5,653 nt of DNA, from positions 1-5,653 of the forward strand of contig CANKNP010000328.1 of assembly GCA_947483545.1 (NCBI GenBank). The letters run 5' to 3'. This stretch comes from Deltaproteobacteria bacterium (lineage in GTDB: Bacteria > Myxococcota > UBA796 > SXON01). Below are positions 1 to 5,653 of the stretch, one piece after another (positions within the stretch are counted from its first letter, which is position 1; each line of letters opens with the position of its first letter). The position numbers and the translations under genes were made by a program. The notes under the pieces are model-generated. The model worked only from the letters and a program-made list of their open reading frames with translations. It was not told where the DNA came from and did no database searches.

Positions 1-4994
<4,994 letters not shown>

Positions 4995-5017
4995 TGGCGT
5001 GATTTATCGCCCGCTCC

Positions 5018-5030
5018 CCGAAGATTTCGG
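5018..5030. other. Small hairpin after the surface-protein stop
   Basis: CCGAA-GAT-TTCGG is a perfect 5-bp stem with a 3-nt loop, 24 nt after the TAG. No T-run follows, so it is at best a weak contributor to transcript ending or mRNA 3' protection. Confidence 0.3.
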
Positions 5031-5036
5031 CGACCT

Positions 5037-5091
5037 TTCCCCTTCTCCCCGGCGGGGAGAAGGTGGCGGGTACTCCCGCCGGATGAGGGGG
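5037..5091. repeat. Two-hairpin palindromic intergenic element (RIME/REP-like)
   Basis: Hairpin 1 is CCTTCTCCCC (5041-5050), loop GGC, GGGGAGAAGG (5054-5063), a perfect 10-bp stem. Hairpin 2 is GGCGGG (5065-5070), loop TACT, CCCGCC (5075-5080), a perfect 6-bp stem. The tail GGATGAGGGG follows (5081-5090). From memory, this order of parts matches short palindromic repeats scattered between genes in alphaproteobacteria and some other proteobacteria (rhizobial intergenic mosaic elements). It lies between two convergent genes, where it could act as a two-way transcription stop or mRNA-end stabiliser. Neither side has a T-run, so a classical intrinsic terminator is not supported. Confidence 0.6.
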
Positions 5092-5124
5092 CTTCAACAC
5101 CCCGTCGATCTCCTACCTGCGCCG

Positions 5125-5134
5125 CCCCCCCCCC
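5125..5134. repeat. Ten-C homopolymer in the intergenic gap
   Basis: An uninterrupted run of ten C lies in non-coding DNA between the convergent genes. It is a likely slippage or sequencing-error site. It is not in either coding frame, so it cannot switch these genes by frameshift. Confidence 0.8.
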
Positions 5135-5162
5135 AGCGGCGTTCCGCGGCGATGTCGGCGGC

Positions 5163-5177
5163 GGGACCCATGGTCCC
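5163..5177 (-). terminator. Possible weak terminator hairpin downstream of the dehydrogenase gene
   Basis: GGGACC-CAT-GGTCCC is a perfect 6-bp stem, 17 nt beyond the stop of the minus-strand gene. It lacks a T-run on the minus strand, so termination is only a possibility. The rest of the 4995-5194 gap shows no gene with a recognisable product. Confidence 0.25.
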
Positions 5178-5194
5178 AAGCCGCCCAACCCGCT

Positions 5195-5653
5195 CTACCG
5201 CCCGTTCCGAGCCGTCCACCCTGGGTCCACCAGCTCGATCGACATACACGACGGCTCATGCGTCGGATCGCACCGGTATTTGGTGAAGTCCGTCACCCCG
5301 GCCTCCCGCAGCACCTCCTCGTCCAGCCAAGCGCGGAATTGACACTTCCGAGGGTCACGCGCGAGCAGCTCCACGGTCGCCTCCGAGAGGATGTCGGCGC
5401 TGCGCCACTCCGAGTCGTCGCCCATGCCGAGGTTGACGGTCGCGGCGGTCTTGATCGCGGTCACGGGCCAAAGCGCGTGTGCGGCGATGCCATTCTCCTT
5501 CTCCTCGGCGTCGATGGCCATCGCCACCATCGTCATGCCGAGCTTCGACACGAGATACGGCCCTTTCCCGGGCGCAGCGGCCGGGTTGATGGGCGGCGAC
5601 ATCATCAGGATGTGCCCACCACCGGCCTTTCGGAGGTGCGGGATCGCGGCGCG
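5195..5653 (-). CDS. SDR family oxidoreductase, HSDL2-like (C-terminal half, 5' partial)
   Basis: The minus-strand frame is open from the right edge (first codon at 5653) to TAG at 5195-5197, giving 152 residues. Coding clearly continues upstream of the two Met codons at 5605, because the family motif begins before them (IPHLRKAGGGHILMMSPP). The catalytic Ser is in MMSPP (fragment residue 19), and the YxxxK motif is YLVSK (Tyr 33, Lys 37). Next come ALWPVTAIKTAA, then the acidic DDSEWRSADILSEA and the tail WLDEEVLREAGVTDF. This series matches hydroxysteroid dehydrogenase-like protein 2 and its bacterial relatives, which are NAD(P)-dependent short-chain dehydrogenases of uncertain substrate. 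The Rossmann glycine motif and the NNAG motif lie outside the window. No C-terminal SCP2 domain is present, unlike human HSDL2. The protein is presumably cytoplasmic and in fatty-acid, sterol or alcohol metabolism, but the substrate cannot be read from sequence. Confidence 0.88.
   Translation of the reverse strand, partial: RAAIPHLRKAGGGHILMMSPPINPAAAPGKGPYLVSKLGMTMVAMAIDAEEKENGIAAHALWPVTAIKTAATVNLGMGDDSEWRSADILSEATVELLARDPRKCQFRAWLDEEVLREAGVTDFTKYRCDPTHEPSCMSIELVDPGWTARNGR

Overview
The window is GC-rich DNA that most resembles the phylum Myxococcota (former Deltaproteobacteria). The strongest sign is the C-terminus of the main protein. It ends in Gly-Gly-Cys-Gly-Cys-Gly, a short hydrophobic stretch and four arginines, which is the MYXO-CTERM sorting signal. 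The abundant MopE-type 'putative metal-binding' repeats, FG-GAP repeats and Asp-Thr/Asp-Ser stalk also fit secreted proteins of marine or soil myxobacteria. I cannot assign a genus.

Layout: one giant gene on the + strand enters from the left edge, with its 5' end outside the window, and stops at 4994. It fills 88% of the window. Its visible 1663 residues form a modular surface protein. In order, these are an N-terminal beta-sandwich-like domain (about 3-400), a seven-blade FG-GAP propeller (420-1685), and a MopE motif followed by beta-sandwich A (1692-2321). A second MopE motif and beta-sandwich B follow (2322-2921), then an array of eleven MopE repeats (2922-4448). The protein ends in a strictly alternating Asp-X stalk of 64 dipeptides (4479-4862) and the MYXO-CTERM anchor (4893-4991).

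A 200-bp gap (4995-5194) follows. It holds a two-hairpin palindromic element like the intergenic mosaic repeats common in proteobacterial genomes, a run of ten C, and two weaker hairpins. On the - strand, a convergent gene (5653 to 5195, 5' end outside the window) encodes the C-terminal half of a short-chain dehydrogenase/reductase of the HSDL2-like type.

The two genes converge, so they are not in one operon and nothing links their functions. The surface protein reads as a head (propeller and sandwiches) on an acidic, probably calcium-rigidified stalk anchored at the cell surface, so an adhesion, recognition or structural role is plausible but unproven. The most notable points are an every-second-repeat cysteine pattern in the MopE array, a duplicated MopE+sandwich module, an 18-bp tandem repeat able to change stalk length in frame, and the intergenic palindrome with competing folds. 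I see no defence system, CRISPR array, RNA gene or mobile-element gene.
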